The notes: generated by a model from the letters alone, not told the origin. A stretch of DNA of 64,000 bases from RUG334 sp045599645 (GCA_045599645.1 JAZRWI010000014.1:11444-75443), one strand, 5' to 3'. Positions 53,925-62,842 are shown, counted from the first letter of the stretch. A program made the numbers and translations.

Positions 53925-53953
53925 TTGACTTTGCGAATTATTTAAGATAATAT
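53925..53953 (+). promoter_or_regulatory. rpsB: Strong sigma-70-type promoter of the rpsB operon
   Basis: TTGACT (53925-53930), a 17-base spacer and TAATAT (53948-53953). The 53-base leader contains a small hairpin (ACCAA with TTGGT, 53961-53975) and GGAGG at 53990-53994. The hairpin might take part in S2 autoregulation (inference). Confidence 0.75.
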
Positions 53954-54006
53954 ACACGTCACCAATTAAGTTGGTTCGTAAAATATTTCGGAGGTACATT
54001 TTTAAA

Positions 54007-54804
54007 ATGACTACTATTTCTATGAAAAGCTTGCTTGAAGCAGGCGTACATTTTGGACACCAGACCAGAAGATGGAACCCAAAGATGGCTAAGTACATCT
54101 TCACCGCTCGCAATGGTATTTATATCATCGACCTTCAGAAGACCACTAAGCTCCTTGACGAAGCTTGTGACTTCATTAAGGGCGTAGTTCGCGAAGGTAA
54201 GCCGATCCTTTTCGTAAGCACTAAGCGCCAGGCTCAGGAAATCATTAAGCAGGAAGCTGAACGCTGTGGCATGTTCTTTATTAACTATCGCTGGCTCGGC
54301 GGTATGTTGACTAACCACGTAACTATCGAAAAGAGAATCGCTCGTTTGAAAGAACTCAACGACCTCATCGAAAGCGGTAAGATTGAATCATATCCAAAGA
54401 AAGAAGCTGCTAATATGCGCAAAGAAAGCGAAAAGCTCAATCGCGCTCTCGGCGGAATCAAGGATATGAAGGGTATGCCTGGTGCAATTTTCGTTATCGA
54501 CCCACACAAAGAAGCTATCGCAATTTCCGAAGCTCGCAAGATGGGTATCCCGATAGTATCAGTAGTAGACACTAACTGTGATCCAGACAACATCGATTTC
54601 GTTATCCCAGGTAACGACGATGCTATCAGAGCTGTTAAGCTTGTTACCAGCCTTATTTCTGACTCTGTTATCGAAGCTCTTGAAGGCAAATCTTTCAGCG
54701 AAGTTCGTGAATCTAACGAAGTTGAAGCTGCTATGAGCGAAGATATGGACATGGCTGCTGCCTTGAACATGAAGGACGAAGAAGAAAAGTCAATCGTTGA
54801 CTAA
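54007..54804 (+). CDS. rpsB: 30S ribosomal protein S2
   Basis: A 265-residue S2 protein. The N-terminus MKSLLEAGVHFGHQTRRWNP, NYRWLGGMLTN and DPHKEAIAISEARKMGIPI are universally conserved. It starts at ATG 54007, 12 bases after GGAGG; an upstream in-frame ATG at 53971 would include the RBS itself and is rejected. First gene of the rpsB-tsf-pyrH-frr run. Confidence 0.98.
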   Translation: MTTISMKSLLEAGVHFGHQTRRWNPKMAKYIFTARNGIYIIDLQKTTKLLDEACDFIKGVVREGKPILFVSTKRQAQEIIKQEAERCGMFFINYRWLGGMLTNHVTIEKRIARLKELNDLIESGKIESYPKKEAANMRKESEKLNRALGGIKDMKGMPGAIFVIDPHKEAIAISEARKMGIPIVSVVDTNCDPDNIDFVIPGNDDAIRAVKLVTSLISDSVIEALEGKSFSEVRESNEVEAAMSEDMDMAAALNMKDEEEKSIVD

Positions 54805-54833
54805 TTTTTGTAAGGCGAAAGGAACAGAAAATT

Positions 54834-55928
54834 ATGCAGATTACAGCTAAAATGGTTGCAGAACTCCGCGATAGATCAGGCGCTGGCATTATGAAATGCA
54901 AACAGGCTCTTGTAGCTTGTGACGGCGATATGGAAAAGGCAATGGACGAACTCAGAAAATCTGGCCTTGCTTCTGCTGGTAAGCGCGCTGACCGTGCTAC
55001 TTCACAGGGCATCGTATTGCCATTGATTTCTGCTGATAAGCGTCACGTTGGTTTTGTAGAAGTTAACTGCGAAACTGACTTCGTTGCTAAGACTGACGTT
55101 TTCATCGAATGCGCTAACAAGCTTGCTCAGCTTGTTCTTGATCATCCAGAAGTTAAGTCTGTTGCAGACCTTGAAAAGTTGACTATTGACGGCGTTCCAG
55201 TTGATGAATATCGCAAATCAATCATCGCTAAGTGTGGTGAAAACTGCACTATCAGCCGTGCTGAACACCTTGACGTTCCAGAAGGAACCAATGGTCTTTT
55301 CGACAAATACGTTCATAACAAAGTTACTGGTAGCGAAGGCGGCCAGCTTGGCGTTCTCGTTCAGATTAAGGCTGCTGACGCAAGCGTAAATGAAGAAGCC
55401 ACTAAGGTTGCTCACCAGGTAGCTCTCCACATCGCTATGAATGACCCAATCGCAATTTGCGAATCTGAAGTTTCTCAGGAAGTTAAAGACAGAGAATATT
55501 CAGTAGGTTATGAAAAGGCTAAAGTTGAAGCAGTTGACAAGGCTGTTAACAAGGCTCTTGAAAAAGCAGGCATCAATCCAGCTCACGTAGACTCTGAAGA
55601 ACACATGAAGTCTAACTGTGAAAAGGGTTGGATTACTGAAGAAAAGGTTGCTGAAGCTCGCGAAATTAAGACTAAAGTCGGCGCAGAAGCTCTTGCTAAC
55701 CTCAAAGAACAGATGCTTCAGAACATCGCTAAGGGCCGCTTGGCTAAGTTCTTGAAGGAAGGCTGCCTGTTAGACCAGATCTTCCTGATGGACGACACCA
55801 AGACTAAGACTGTTGCAAATTACGTAGCTGAATCTGCTAAGGCAATCAACACTAACCTCGAAATCACTGCTTTCCGCAGATGGAAATGCGGCGAAGCTGG
55901 CAAAGCTGAAGAAAAAGCTGCTGAATAA
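54834..55928 (+). CDS. tsf: Elongation factor Ts, with an inserted segment
   Basis: A 364-residue guanine nucleotide exchange factor for EF-Tu. The N-terminal UBA-like part (KMVAELRDRSGAGIMKCKQAL) and the core (GFVEVNCETDFVAKTDVF, HIAMNDP) are typical. The protein is about 80 residues longer than the E. coli form because of an insertion at roughly residues 210-280, rich in Lys/Glu/Ala (for example EKAKVEAVDKAVNKALEKAG). The canonical C-terminal QMLQNIAKGRLAKFLKE follows. AAAGGAA lies nine bases upstream. It is translated after rpsB in the same operon. Confidence 0.97.
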   Translation: MQITAKMVAELRDRSGAGIMKCKQALVACDGDMEKAMDELRKSGLASAGKRADRATSQGIVLPLISADKRHVGFVEVNCETDFVAKTDVFIECANKLAQLVLDHPEVKSVADLEKLTIDGVPVDEYRKSIIAKCGENCTISRAEHLDVPEGTNGLFDKYVHNKVTGSEGGQLGVLVQIKAADASVNEEATKVAHQVALHIAMNDPIAICESEVSQEVKDREYSVGYEKAKVEAVDKAVNKALEKAGINPAHVDSEEHMKSNCEKGWITEEKVAEAREIKTKVGAEALANLKEQMLQNIAKGRLAKFLKEGCLLDQIFLMDDTKTKTVANYVAESAKAINTNLEITAFRRWKCGEAGKAEEKAAE

Positions 55929-55975
55929 TAAGGTTTAAGTTGATTACACTTCCCGAAATTACGAACTAACATTAG

Positions 55976-56006
55976 ATAGAGAGGCTTGCTTTGCAGGTCT
56001 CTCTAT
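55976..56006 (+). terminator. Attenuator-like hairpin between tsf and pyrH
   Basis: An eight-base stem, ATAGAGAG with CTCTCTAT (55976-55983 with 55999-56006), in the 124-base gap. There is no strong T-run, so it may only reduce read-through or be a processing site. Confidence 0.5.
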
Positions 56007-56052
56007 TCCTCTGTTAAAAAGGGAAGTATTGAAAAGTTTTTAAGGAGACAAG

Positions 56053-56781
56053 ATGACTAGCGCAGAAATTCGTTTTAAAAGACCTCTACTCAAGCTCAGC
56101 GGCGAAATGCTCGGCGGCAAGGATGGCTTTGGTTTTAATCGTGAAGCTATTGAAGGCTATGCAAAAGAAGTAAAAGCTGTTGTTGATGCTGGTGTAACAC
56201 CTGGTATCGTAATTGGTGGTGGTAACTTTTTCAGAGGGGCAAAGTCTACTCTTCCAGCTGTAAAACGTCATAATGCCGATTCAATCGGTATGCTGGCAAC
56301 AGTTATGAATGCTCTTTGTTTTGCTGATCATCTTGAAGCAATCGGTGTAAAGACTGCTGTTTTCTCCGCAATGCCTATTGGCACTCTCACACGCCCATAT
56401 GATATTGATAAGGCTCAGAAATTCCTGAGCAAAGGCGTTGTTTGTATCTTTTCTGCTGGAACAGGCCATCCGTATTTTTCAACGGATATGGGATGTGCAC
56501 TTCGCGCTGTTGAAACCGGCTGCGATGTATTGGTAAAAGCTACTAAGGTTGACGGCGTTTATGATGCAGACCCAGTTAAGGTGCCTACAGCAAAGAAATT
56601 TGATGTTATAACCTATGATGAAGTATTGGAAAGAAAGCTTGGCGTAATGGATCTTGTTGCCATTACTTTATGCCAGGAAAATTCTATGCCACTCAAGGTA
56701 TTGTCACTTAATCAGCCGGGCGTGCTTCTCAAGGCTTGCTTAGGCGAAAAAGTCGGCACTGACGTAGTTCCCGAACATTAA
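56053..56781 (+). CDS. pyrH: UMP kinase
   Basis: A 242-residue bacterial-type UMP kinase (amino acid kinase fold) that makes UDP from UMP and ATP. The family segments LLKLSGEMLGG, IGGGNFFRGA, ATVMNALCFADHLE and GTGHPYFSTDMGCALRAVE are present. AAGGAGA is seven bases upstream. Its place between tsf and frr is conserved in most bacteria. Confidence 0.98.
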   Translation: MTSAEIRFKRPLLKLSGEMLGGKDGFGFNREAIEGYAKEVKAVVDAGVTPGIVIGGGNFFRGAKSTLPAVKRHNADSIGMLATVMNALCFADHLEAIGVKTAVFSAMPIGTLTRPYDIDKAQKFLSKGVVCIFSAGTGHPYFSTDMGCALRAVETGCDVLVKATKVDGVYDADPVKVPTAKKFDVITYDEVLERKLGVMDLVAITLCQENSMPLKVLSLNQPGVLLKACLGEKVGTDVVPEH

Positions 56782-56804
56782 TATTTAGAAAGGAAATACA
56801 TAAT

Positions 56805-57365
56805 ATGTCTATCGATACAACAATCAATGAATGTAAAGCTAAGATGCTTCAGTCTATTGAAGCTCTCAAAAAAGATTTCTCAACAATGAGAACCTCTAGA
56901 GCTACTCCATCACTTCTTGCCCGCATTACTGTAAACCAGTATGGTCAGGAAGTTCCATTGCAGCACGTAGCTTCTGTTTCTGCCCCAGATCCAAAACAGC
57001 TTGTTATCCAGCCATGGGACAAGACCGTTCTTGGCGAAATTGAAAAAGCTATTCTTAAGTCTGATTTGGGCTTGAACCCACAGAATGATGGTAACCTCAT
57101 CCGCTTGCCAATTCCTCCTCTGACTGAAGAAAGACGTAATGACCTTGTAAAGCAGGCTAAGAAGAAAGCTGAAGATTACAAAGTTACTCTTCGTAATATC
57201 CGTCGTGATGCTAATGACGCTTTCAAGGCACAGCAGAAGAAGAGTGAAATTACTGAAGACGAATGCAAAAAAGCTCTCGACAAGATTCAGAAGCTTACTG
57301 ATGAACAGACTAAGAGCATCGATTCTATTTTCACAGCAAAAGAAAATGAAATAATGGGCAAGTAA
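56805..57365 (+). CDS. frr: Ribosome recycling factor
   Basis: A 186-residue RRF, the usual length. Conserved elements are FSTMRTSRATPSLL, IQPWD, SDLGLNPQNDGNLIRLPIPPLT (here split as SDLGLNPQND and LIRLPIPPLTEERR), and NIRRDAND. It releases ribosomes from mRNA after termination together with EF-G. RBS AAAGGAAA lies upstream. The stop overlaps the ATG of a small ferredoxin gene (TAATG). Confidence 0.98.
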   Translation: MSIDTTINECKAKMLQSIEALKKDFSTMRTSRATPSLLARITVNQYGQEVPLQHVASVSAPDPKQLVIQPWDKTVLGEIEKAILKSDLGLNPQNDGNLIRLPIPPLTEERRNDLVKQAKKKAEDYKVTLRNIRRDANDAFKAQQKKSEITEDECKKALDKIQKLTDEQTKSIDSIFTAKENEIMGK

Positions 57366-57553
57366 TGTATAAAATCACAAAGGAATGCTGCTCTTGCTAT
57401 ACCTGCTTTAATGTTTGCAGATTTGGCGCTATAAAGATGGGATTTCCTTGTGCTATAATTGCCAATAAATGCAAAAACTGCGGGAAATGCTACGAAGCAT
57501 GCCCCGCAGAAGCTATCATTAAATTAAATGTTGATGGCACTCCAAAAGAATAA
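57365..57553 (+). CDS. Small 2[4Fe-4S] ferredoxin-like protein
   Basis: A 62-residue protein with two cysteine clusters: CCSCYTCFNVC (Cys8, 11, 14, 18) and CKNCGKCYEACP. This is the layout of clostridial-type two-cluster ferredoxins that carry low-potential electrons. The ATG overlaps the frr stop and its own stop is five bases before uppS, so it is translationally coupled inside the housekeeping operon. A ferredoxin at this position is not usual. Confidence 0.85.
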   Translation: MYKITKECCSCYTCFNVCRFGAIKMGFPCAIIANKCKNCGKCYEACPAEAIIKLNVDGTPKE

Positions 57554-57557
57554 TAAC

Positions 57558-58322
57558 ATGACAGACCAGAACAGAGACGAATTAAAAAAGCAACTATTGT
57601 CAGAAATAGATTCTAATAATATTCCTTCCCATGTTGCTATTATTATGGATGGTAATGGCAGATGGGCCAAGCAAAAAGGACAATTAAGAGTCTTTGGACA
57701 TAAAGAAGGTGCAAAGCGTGTTAAATCAGTAGTCAGATTTTGTAATGCTATTGGAGTTAAACAGCTTAGCGTTTATGCTTTTTCGGTAGAAAATTGGTCA
57801 AGACCAAGCTTTGAAGTCTCTGCTCTGATGCGTCTGATTTCTTCATATTTGATAAATGAACGTGAAGAACTTAATAAAGAAAATGTTAAGTTCGGCTTCT
57901 GTGGCAGACGTGAAGGTTTGCCGTCAGAAGTTCTGAACGAATTAGATAAAACCGTTGATTATCTTAAGAACAATACAGGTATAAACTTTACTGTATGCAT
58001 TAATTATGGCGGAAAAGCAGAGGTTGTTGATGCTGTTAAGGCCATAATGAAGGAAGGCTATAAGCCTGAAGAAGTTACTGAAGAATTAATCAGTAAGCAT
58101 CTTTACTGTGCTGATTCTTTGAACGATGTTGATTTAATGATAAGAACCAGCGGTGAAATGCGCACTAGTAATTATCATCTGTGGCGCAGCGCTTATGCGG
58201 AATTATATTTTACACCGGTTTTGTGGCCGGATTTTGATGAAGTCGAAGTTTTAAAAGCAGTATTATCATATCAGAATAGAGAAAGACGCTTTGGTAAAAC
58301 AAGCGAACAGATTCAATCATGA
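57558..58322 (+). CDS. uppS: Isoprenyl transferase (undecaprenyl diphosphate synthase)
   Basis: A 254-residue cis-prenyltransferase with the signature HVAIIMDGNGRWAKQKG, FSVENWSRP and the C-terminal DLMIRTSGEMRTSNYHLWRSAYAE. It makes the lipid carrier for wall and surface polymers. The ATG at 57558 is five bases after the ferredoxin stop. An in-frame upstream start at 57528 would overlap that gene. The RBS is weak and coupling is likely. Confidence 0.96.
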   Translation: MTDQNRDELKKQLLSEIDSNNIPSHVAIIMDGNGRWAKQKGQLRVFGHKEGAKRVKSVVRFCNAIGVKQLSVYAFSVENWSRPSFEVSALMRLISSYLINEREELNKENVKFGFCGRREGLPSEVLNELDKTVDYLKNNTGINFTVCINYGGKAEVVDAVKAIMKEGYKPEEVTEELISKHLYCADSLNDVDLMIRTSGEMRTSNYHLWRSAYAELYFTPVLWPDFDEVEVLKAVLSYQNRERRFGKTSEQIQS

Positions 58323-59110
58323 AAAAGTTCTTAGCTAGACTGCCTTTACTTATAATTGGTATTCCACTGACTTACTGGCTTTTGGTAATGGCTGGTAATG
58401 CTGCTAGGATGGCTTTTTTTGCTGTAATAGCGGTTTTAGGGCAGTTCGAACTTTGTCGCATGCTTGATAAGGATACTAGAAAACCATATTTTGAATGGGT
58501 TCTTAGTCTTGCTTTAATGGGGTTCACATTTTGGGGTGGGGAAAGAGCCCTGTTTGGCGGTTTTGCTGTCGCTGTTGTTATTACAATGCTAAAGACTGTT
58601 TTCAGAGGCCTTAGGGGCGATGGTATTAAACAGTTCTGTCATATATTATTCAGTCTATATTATTTGCCTTTTAATTTAAGCTGCTACTACCTTCTTACCA
58701 TTTCTAGAAACTACAATGGTAAGGATTTATTCTTTATATTAGCCTCAATTTGGGCTCTTGATATTGGGGCATATCTTTTTGGTATGACATTAAGAGGGCC
58801 TAAAATGGCTCCAATGATTAGCCCTAAGAAAACAATCTCAGGTGCTATCGGTGGTTTCCTGTGCAGTGTAGGTTTCTTACATTGTATGTCTCATTATGGT
58901 TATTTGAATTATCCTGCCACACAGACTATTTATCTGGCATTCATAATAGGAATTATAGGTCAGATAGCTGACTTGTTTGAATCTGTAATTAAAAGAGAAT
59001 CCGATACAAAGGATTCAAGTGCGCTTCTTGGAGCACATGGAGGGGTTTTGGACCGCATTGACAGCGTTCTCTTTCTCGGACCACTGTGCTATTTCATATT
59101 AACTCTCTAA
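58319..59110 (+). CDS. cdsA: Phosphatidate cytidylyltransferase
   Basis: A 263-residue multi-pass membrane enzyme that makes CDP-diacylglycerol. The C-terminal signature GDLFES-type region (ADLFESVIKRESDTKDSS) followed by GAHGGVLDRIDSVLF is diagnostic. It overlaps uppS by four bases (ATGA). Confidence 0.96.
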   Translation: MKKFLARLPLLIIGIPLTYWLLVMAGNAARMAFFAVIAVLGQFELCRMLDKDTRKPYFEWVLSLALMGFTFWGGERALFGGFAVAVVITMLKTVFRGLRGDGIKQFCHILFSLYYLPFNLSCYYLLTISRNYNGKDLFFILASIWALDIGAYLFGMTLRGPKMAPMISPKKTISGAIGGFLCSVGFLHCMSHYGYLNYPATQTIYLAFIIGIIGQIADLFESVIKRESDTKDSSALLGAHGGVLDRIDSVLFLGPLCYFILTL

Positions 59111-59129
59111 TTCTTGAAAGGTTTCGTAG

Positions 59130-60365
59130 ATGTTAGCTTTTCTTTGGGTTGCTTTTAAAACCATATTTGCTATATGTTTCGTTCTTGTTAGCATTGCAAT
59201 GATTCATGAATTCGGTCACTACATCACTGCTAAGATGTGTGGCGTATGGGTTTTGGAATTTGCAATAGGCTTCGGTAACAGAATCTGGAAGAAGCGTATA
59301 GGTGAAACCTTGTATTCCTTCAGACCATTGCCATTAGGCGGCTTTGTTAGATTAGCCGGTATGGATAATATTGAAGAAGAAAAGGAAGAAGGCAAGGAAG
59401 GCGAAGAAGCCAAAAAAGAAGACGAAGACGACGATCCAGACCTTCCAAAGGTGCCGATAGACCATCCGAACAGTTATGCAAGCAGACCTTGGTGGGCAAA
59501 GGTAATTGTTCTGGCTGCAGGCGCAATTATGAACCTTGTCTGGGCCATGATTCTTATGGCTCTCATTTATATTATTGCCGGTGGTCCAATCAGCAATATC
59601 GCTATTCTTGAAGCTCCTGTTGATAAAGTTGCTTATAAAGCAGGTATCCGCAATGGTGATATTATTACCGCTATTGATGGTGTTAAGCTGACCGACTGGA
59701 GTCAGGGTATGAGCATTATCAATAATAACCCTGGCAAAGAGCTCACTCTTGAAATTCTTAGAAATCATCCGATAAACAAAGACGCTTCTGCAGGCGGAAT
59801 TCTTCGTGACGATATAGCTGTCAGCGATGGTTCTTATCAGACTCATGAAGAAGAAAAGCTTTCCATAAAGGTTATTCCCGAAGGTGAAATGGGTTCTGCA
59901 AAGATTGGTATCGGTCTGGCACCAAATAACTATGACTATACCAAGCTTCCTGTAGGTGTTGCTATTCAGCGCGGCTGCGGTGATGCCATAGACATCATTA
60001 GACAGACTATTGATGGTCTTTACAGAATGGTAGCTGGCCAGACTAAGGCTGATGTTGCTGGTCCGGTTAAGATAATGAAGATGATTAAAGACCAGTCTTC
60101 TAAGGGTTGGCAGGATTTGTTCTATCTTACTGCACTTCTCTCTGTTAATATTGGTCTTCTTAACCTTTTACCATTCCCGGTATTAGACGGTGGTAGAATT
60201 GTATTTGTCATCCTTGGTGTGATTTTCGATATCATCAACGCAATATTTAAAACCAAACTGGTTGTTAATACCAAAGTAGAAGAAAGTATCCACTTTGCCG
60301 GTATGGTTCTTCTTATCCTTCTAATGATTTATGTAACATTCAAGGATATCATAAGCTTCTTGTAG
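59130..60365 (+). CDS. rseP: RIP metalloprotease RseP
   Basis: A 411-residue site-2-type intramembrane protease. HEFGH at residues 26-30 and FPVLDGGR near residue 352 form the zinc site, and a PDZ domain spans about 165-240. Between them lies an acidic loop of about 35 residues (EEEKEEGKEGEE, KKEDEDDDPD, residues 83-110). It cleaves membrane-bound anti-sigma factors or signal-peptide remnants. It follows cdsA by 19 bases; dxr, which is often between them, is absent here. Confidence 0.95.
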   Translation: MLAFLWVAFKTIFAICFVLVSIAMIHEFGHYITAKMCGVWVLEFAIGFGNRIWKKRIGETLYSFRPLPLGGFVRLAGMDNIEEEKEEGKEGEEAKKEDEDDDPDLPKVPIDHPNSYASRPWWAKVIVLAAGAIMNLVWAMILMALIYIIAGGPISNIAILEAPVDKVAYKAGIRNGDIITAIDGVKLTDWSQGMSIINNNPGKELTLEILRNHPINKDASAGGILRDDIAVSDGSYQTHEEEKLSIKVIPEGEMGSAKIGIGLAPNNYDYTKLPVGVAIQRGCGDAIDIIRQTIDGLYRMVAGQTKADVAGPVKIMKMIKDQSSKGWQDLFYLTALLSVNIGLLNLLPFPVLDGGRIVFVILGVIFDIINAIFKTKLVVNTKVEESIHFAGMVLLILLMIYVTFKDIISFL

Positions 60366-60375
60366 GGCGTTGATT

Positions 60376-61041
60376 ATGGCAGCGAAAAAAGGTAGTAAAT
60401 CAAACGAAGAACAGGGTACGTGCAAAAAGTCTGCTCCGAAGAAAAAATCAGGAAGCAATAGCTCCTCATCAAATAAGGGTAAAGGCATGGGTTTCTTTAA
60501 AAAGCTGATGTATGTAGTAATGGCGCTTATTATTGCACTATTGAGCGTTATTATTTATGTTATGATAAATTTTGATACTTACAAAGCTAGAATTGCGGAT
60601 AAAATAGCTTTGAATCTTGAAAAGGTTTCTCTGGACATCAGTGATCTTACAGACAAGCAGACAAAGCTTAAGCTGAATTTTGTAACTAATAACCAGTTAC
60701 CTTTAACAATTGTTTTCAAGAATCTGAATTTTGATTTAACTCTTGGCGATTATCAGGTTGCAAAACAGATGCAGGCTGAGGTTATGGCAAAGCTGGCTAC
60801 AAATACTGAAACCAAAGTTACAATAGGTGTCAATGTTGATTCTATTCAAGCCAGAAGAGCTATTACCAAGGGTATTGAAAAAAATGCCGGAAAGCTCTTG
60901 AAGACTGTGCTTGCCAAAAAATCTGTAGTTAAAGAAGTCGGCGAAGATATAAAAGCTATAACTGTTATAAAAGGCACGGCTGATTTCATGATTCTTGCCG
61001 GTCCAATGGAAATACCATTTAGTAAGAATATTAATTTCTGA
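60376..61041 (+). CDS. Membrane-anchored protein with LEA14-like domain
   Basis: A protein of about 221 residues. The first 38 are Lys/Ser/Gly-rich and cytoplasmic, followed by one membrane helix (LMYVVMALIIALLSVIIYVM, about 44-66). The C-terminal 150 residues resemble the LEA14/WHy fold (VSLDISDLTDKQTKLKLNFV, LPLTIVFKNLNFDL). Several such proteins are lipid- or envelope-associated; the role is unknown. ATG 60376 is preferred to TTG 60370. It follows rseP by ten bases and belongs to the same transcript. Confidence 0.7.
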   Translation: MAAKKGSKSNEEQGTCKKSAPKKKSGSNSSSSNKGKGMGFFKKLMYVVMALIIALLSVIIYVMINFDTYKARIADKIALNLEKVSLDISDLTDKQTKLKLNFVTNNQLPLTIVFKNLNFDLTLGDYQVAKQMQAEVMAKLATNTETKVTIGVNVDSIQARRAITKGIEKNAGKLLKTVLAKKSVVKEVGEDIKAITVIKGTADFMILAGPMEIPFSKNINF

Positions 61042-61070
61042 TAAAGAATTCTTGCAACAGGAAGTCCAAT

Positions 61071-61421
61071 ATGAGCAGATATGAAGAAACCGTAGAAAAA
61101 CTTAAAGCCTTTCGCCATGCCCGTGACTGGGAACAATTTCATACGCCGAAGAATCTTTCTATGGGAATTGCTATCGAAGCTTCTGAATTAATGCAGGAAT
61201 TCCTGTGGAAAAACGATGAAGAGGTTGCTCAGAGAATCAAAGACCATAGAGAAAATGTGGCTGACGAAATAGCCGACATTGCTTCTTATGTGTTTTTACT
61301 TGCTGATGACCTGGGGCTTGACTTGTTCTCAGAAATTGAACGCAAAATGGCTAAAAATGGTGCCAAATACCCTGTTGATAAGTGCTTTGGCAAAGCCACA
61401 AAATACAACGAATTGAAATGA
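61071..61421 (+). CDS. MazG-like nucleotide pyrophosphohydrolase
   Basis: A 116-residue all-alpha NTP pyrophosphatase. EASELMQEFLW and DEIADIASYVFLLADDLGLD match the magnesium-binding ExxE and ExxD motifs of the MazG/dCTPase group, which remove non-canonical or excess dNTPs. The stop overlaps the start of the FecCD permease (ATGA), so the two are translationally coupled despite unrelated functions. Confidence 0.88.
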   Translation: MSRYEETVEKLKAFRHARDWEQFHTPKNLSMGIAIEASELMQEFLWKNDEEVAQRIKDHRENVADEIADIASYVFLLADDLGLDLFSEIERKMAKNGAKYPVDKCFGKATKYNELK

Positions 61422-62422
61422 CCAGGCGTAAGTATTATTTTACCATAGGTGCTCTGGTAGCCATTCTGGTGGTTGGAGCATATATTTCAATACACGTCGG
61501 AACCTTGAAGATTCCGATCTCTGCAGTATTTTACCATTTTGATACAGCAAAGACAGGATTATCGCCTGAACAAGCGGAAAGCTTCAGGACAATCGTTGAA
61601 CAGATCCGTTTCCCAAGAGTTATGGCTGCATTGCTCTGTGGTCTTGCATTGTCTTTGTCTGGTGCTGCTTTTCAAAGCATGTTCCGTAACCCGTTAGTAT
61701 CACCTGACCTGTTGGGTGTATTAGCAGGCGCCGCCTTTGGTGCATCTCTCGGAATGATTTTAGGAAATTCCTTCCTTGGGGCACAGGTTGGCGCCTTTAT
61801 TTTTGGCATTTTAGCTGTTGCTTTGGCAGCATTGCTGGCACGGCTTTTCCCTGGTAATAGACTTGTAATGCTTATTATGGGTGGTGTAATCAGCACTTCG
61901 CTGTTTACTTCACTTTTATCAGTCATTAAATATGTAGCTGACAGCCAGAATAAGCTTCCTGCCATTGTTTACTGGCTTATGGGTGGTTTTTCTTCTGTTA
62001 CTGCAGACTCTTTGAAAATTTGCGGACCAATAATTATTATTGGTTCCATCATTGTTCTAGGCATGTCAGGGTATCTTAATCTGCTCAGTATGGGTGATGA
62101 AGAAGCTCAGGCACTCGGTATTAACGCTCCGGTTGTCAGGGCTGTCATTATTACTATGACTACCGCCATATGTGCCACTACAGTAGCTCTTGGTGGCATG
62201 ATAGGATGGGTAGGTCTAATGATTCCTCATATTGCCAGAATGATTGTTGGTCCTGATAATAGAAGGGTATTGCCCACAGCAGCTCTGGTAGGGGCTATTT
62301 ACTTGATTCTTGTTGACGATATGTGTCGTTGTGCCTTCGCTAGCGAAATCCCTATAGGAATCGTAACATCTCTTCTAGGTGTTCCATTCTTCGTCTTCGT
62401 CACCTGGCGAACTGGTCGATAA
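61418..62422 (+). CDS. FecCD-type ABC transporter permease
   Basis: A 334-residue inner-membrane permease for iron-siderophore, haem or cobalamin uptake. The FecCD family segments RFPRVMAALLCGLALSLSG, QSMFRNPLVSPDLLG, ALGINAPVVRAV and GMIGWVGLMIPHIARMIVG are clear, with about nine helices. The start at 61418 overlaps the MazG-like gene; an earlier in-frame start at 61382 would be inside it. The matching ATPase lies 420 bases downstream behind a repeat island. A binding-protein gene is not in the window. Substrate could be cobalamin, needed by glutamate mutase (inference). Confidence 0.92.
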   Translation: MTRRKYYFTIGALVAILVVGAYISIHVGTLKIPISAVFYHFDTAKTGLSPEQAESFRTIVEQIRFPRVMAALLCGLALSLSGAAFQSMFRNPLVSPDLLGVLAGAAFGASLGMILGNSFLGAQVGAFIFGILAVALAALLARLFPGNRLVMLIMGGVISTSLFTSLLSVIKYVADSQNKLPAIVYWLMGGFSSVTADSLKICGPIIIIGSIIVLGMSGYLNLLSMGDEEAQALGINAPVVRAVIITMTTAICATTVALGGMIGWVGLMIPHIARMIVGPDNRRVLPTAALVGAIYLILVDDMCRCAFASEIPIGIVTSLLGVPFFVFVTWRTGR

Positions 62423-62842
62423 AGGCAGAGGGAAGTCGAAAATCGGAAGCTGGAGGTGTCGCCCCTGCGAGGCCATCTTCCTTTAGGGTGCTGGGAGATA
62501 GCAGTGGAAGCCCTTGGCTGGAGTCGCCCCTGCGAGGCCTTCCTCCTTCAGGGGGAAGGTGGCAGTGCGAAGCACTGACGAATGAGGGGGGTGTATCATA
62601 CCGGAAGCTGGAAGCTTGAAGCTAGAAGCTAGAAGCTAGAAGCAGGGCATTATTCAATACGAAGAAAGTATAAGGTTTGTTGCAATAGGCTTGTGGCTAT
62701 TGGCTGCTGGCCGAGAGAGCAGGCTGTCTGAAGGGAGTCGCCCCTGCGAGGCCTTCCTCCTTTAGGGGGAAGGTGGCAGTGCGAAGCACTGACGAATGAG
62801 GGGGGGGTATCATACTTTGGCAGCCTGTAAATGAGGATTATT
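62423..62842. repeat. Repeat island splitting the ABC transporter genes
   Basis: Three copies of the palindromic element, same strand: a truncated one at 62458-62488 and complete ones at 62523-62588 and 62737-62802. The complete ones are followed by a shared GTATCATAC. Six 7-base units (AAGCTGG, AAGCTTG, three AAGCTAG, AAGCAGG) fill 62605-62646. No gene is seen in the 420 bases. Confidence 0.85.

Noticed and set aside
53971..54006. Extended N-terminus of ribosomal protein S2
   Set aside because: The earlier ATG lies upstream of the GGAGG site, and the 12 extra residues are unlike any S2.
59111..59129. Lost dxr gene between cdsA and rseP
   Set aside because: The gap is only 19 bases with no remnant. 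Many bacteria carry dxr elsewhere, so its absence here says nothing about the pathway.
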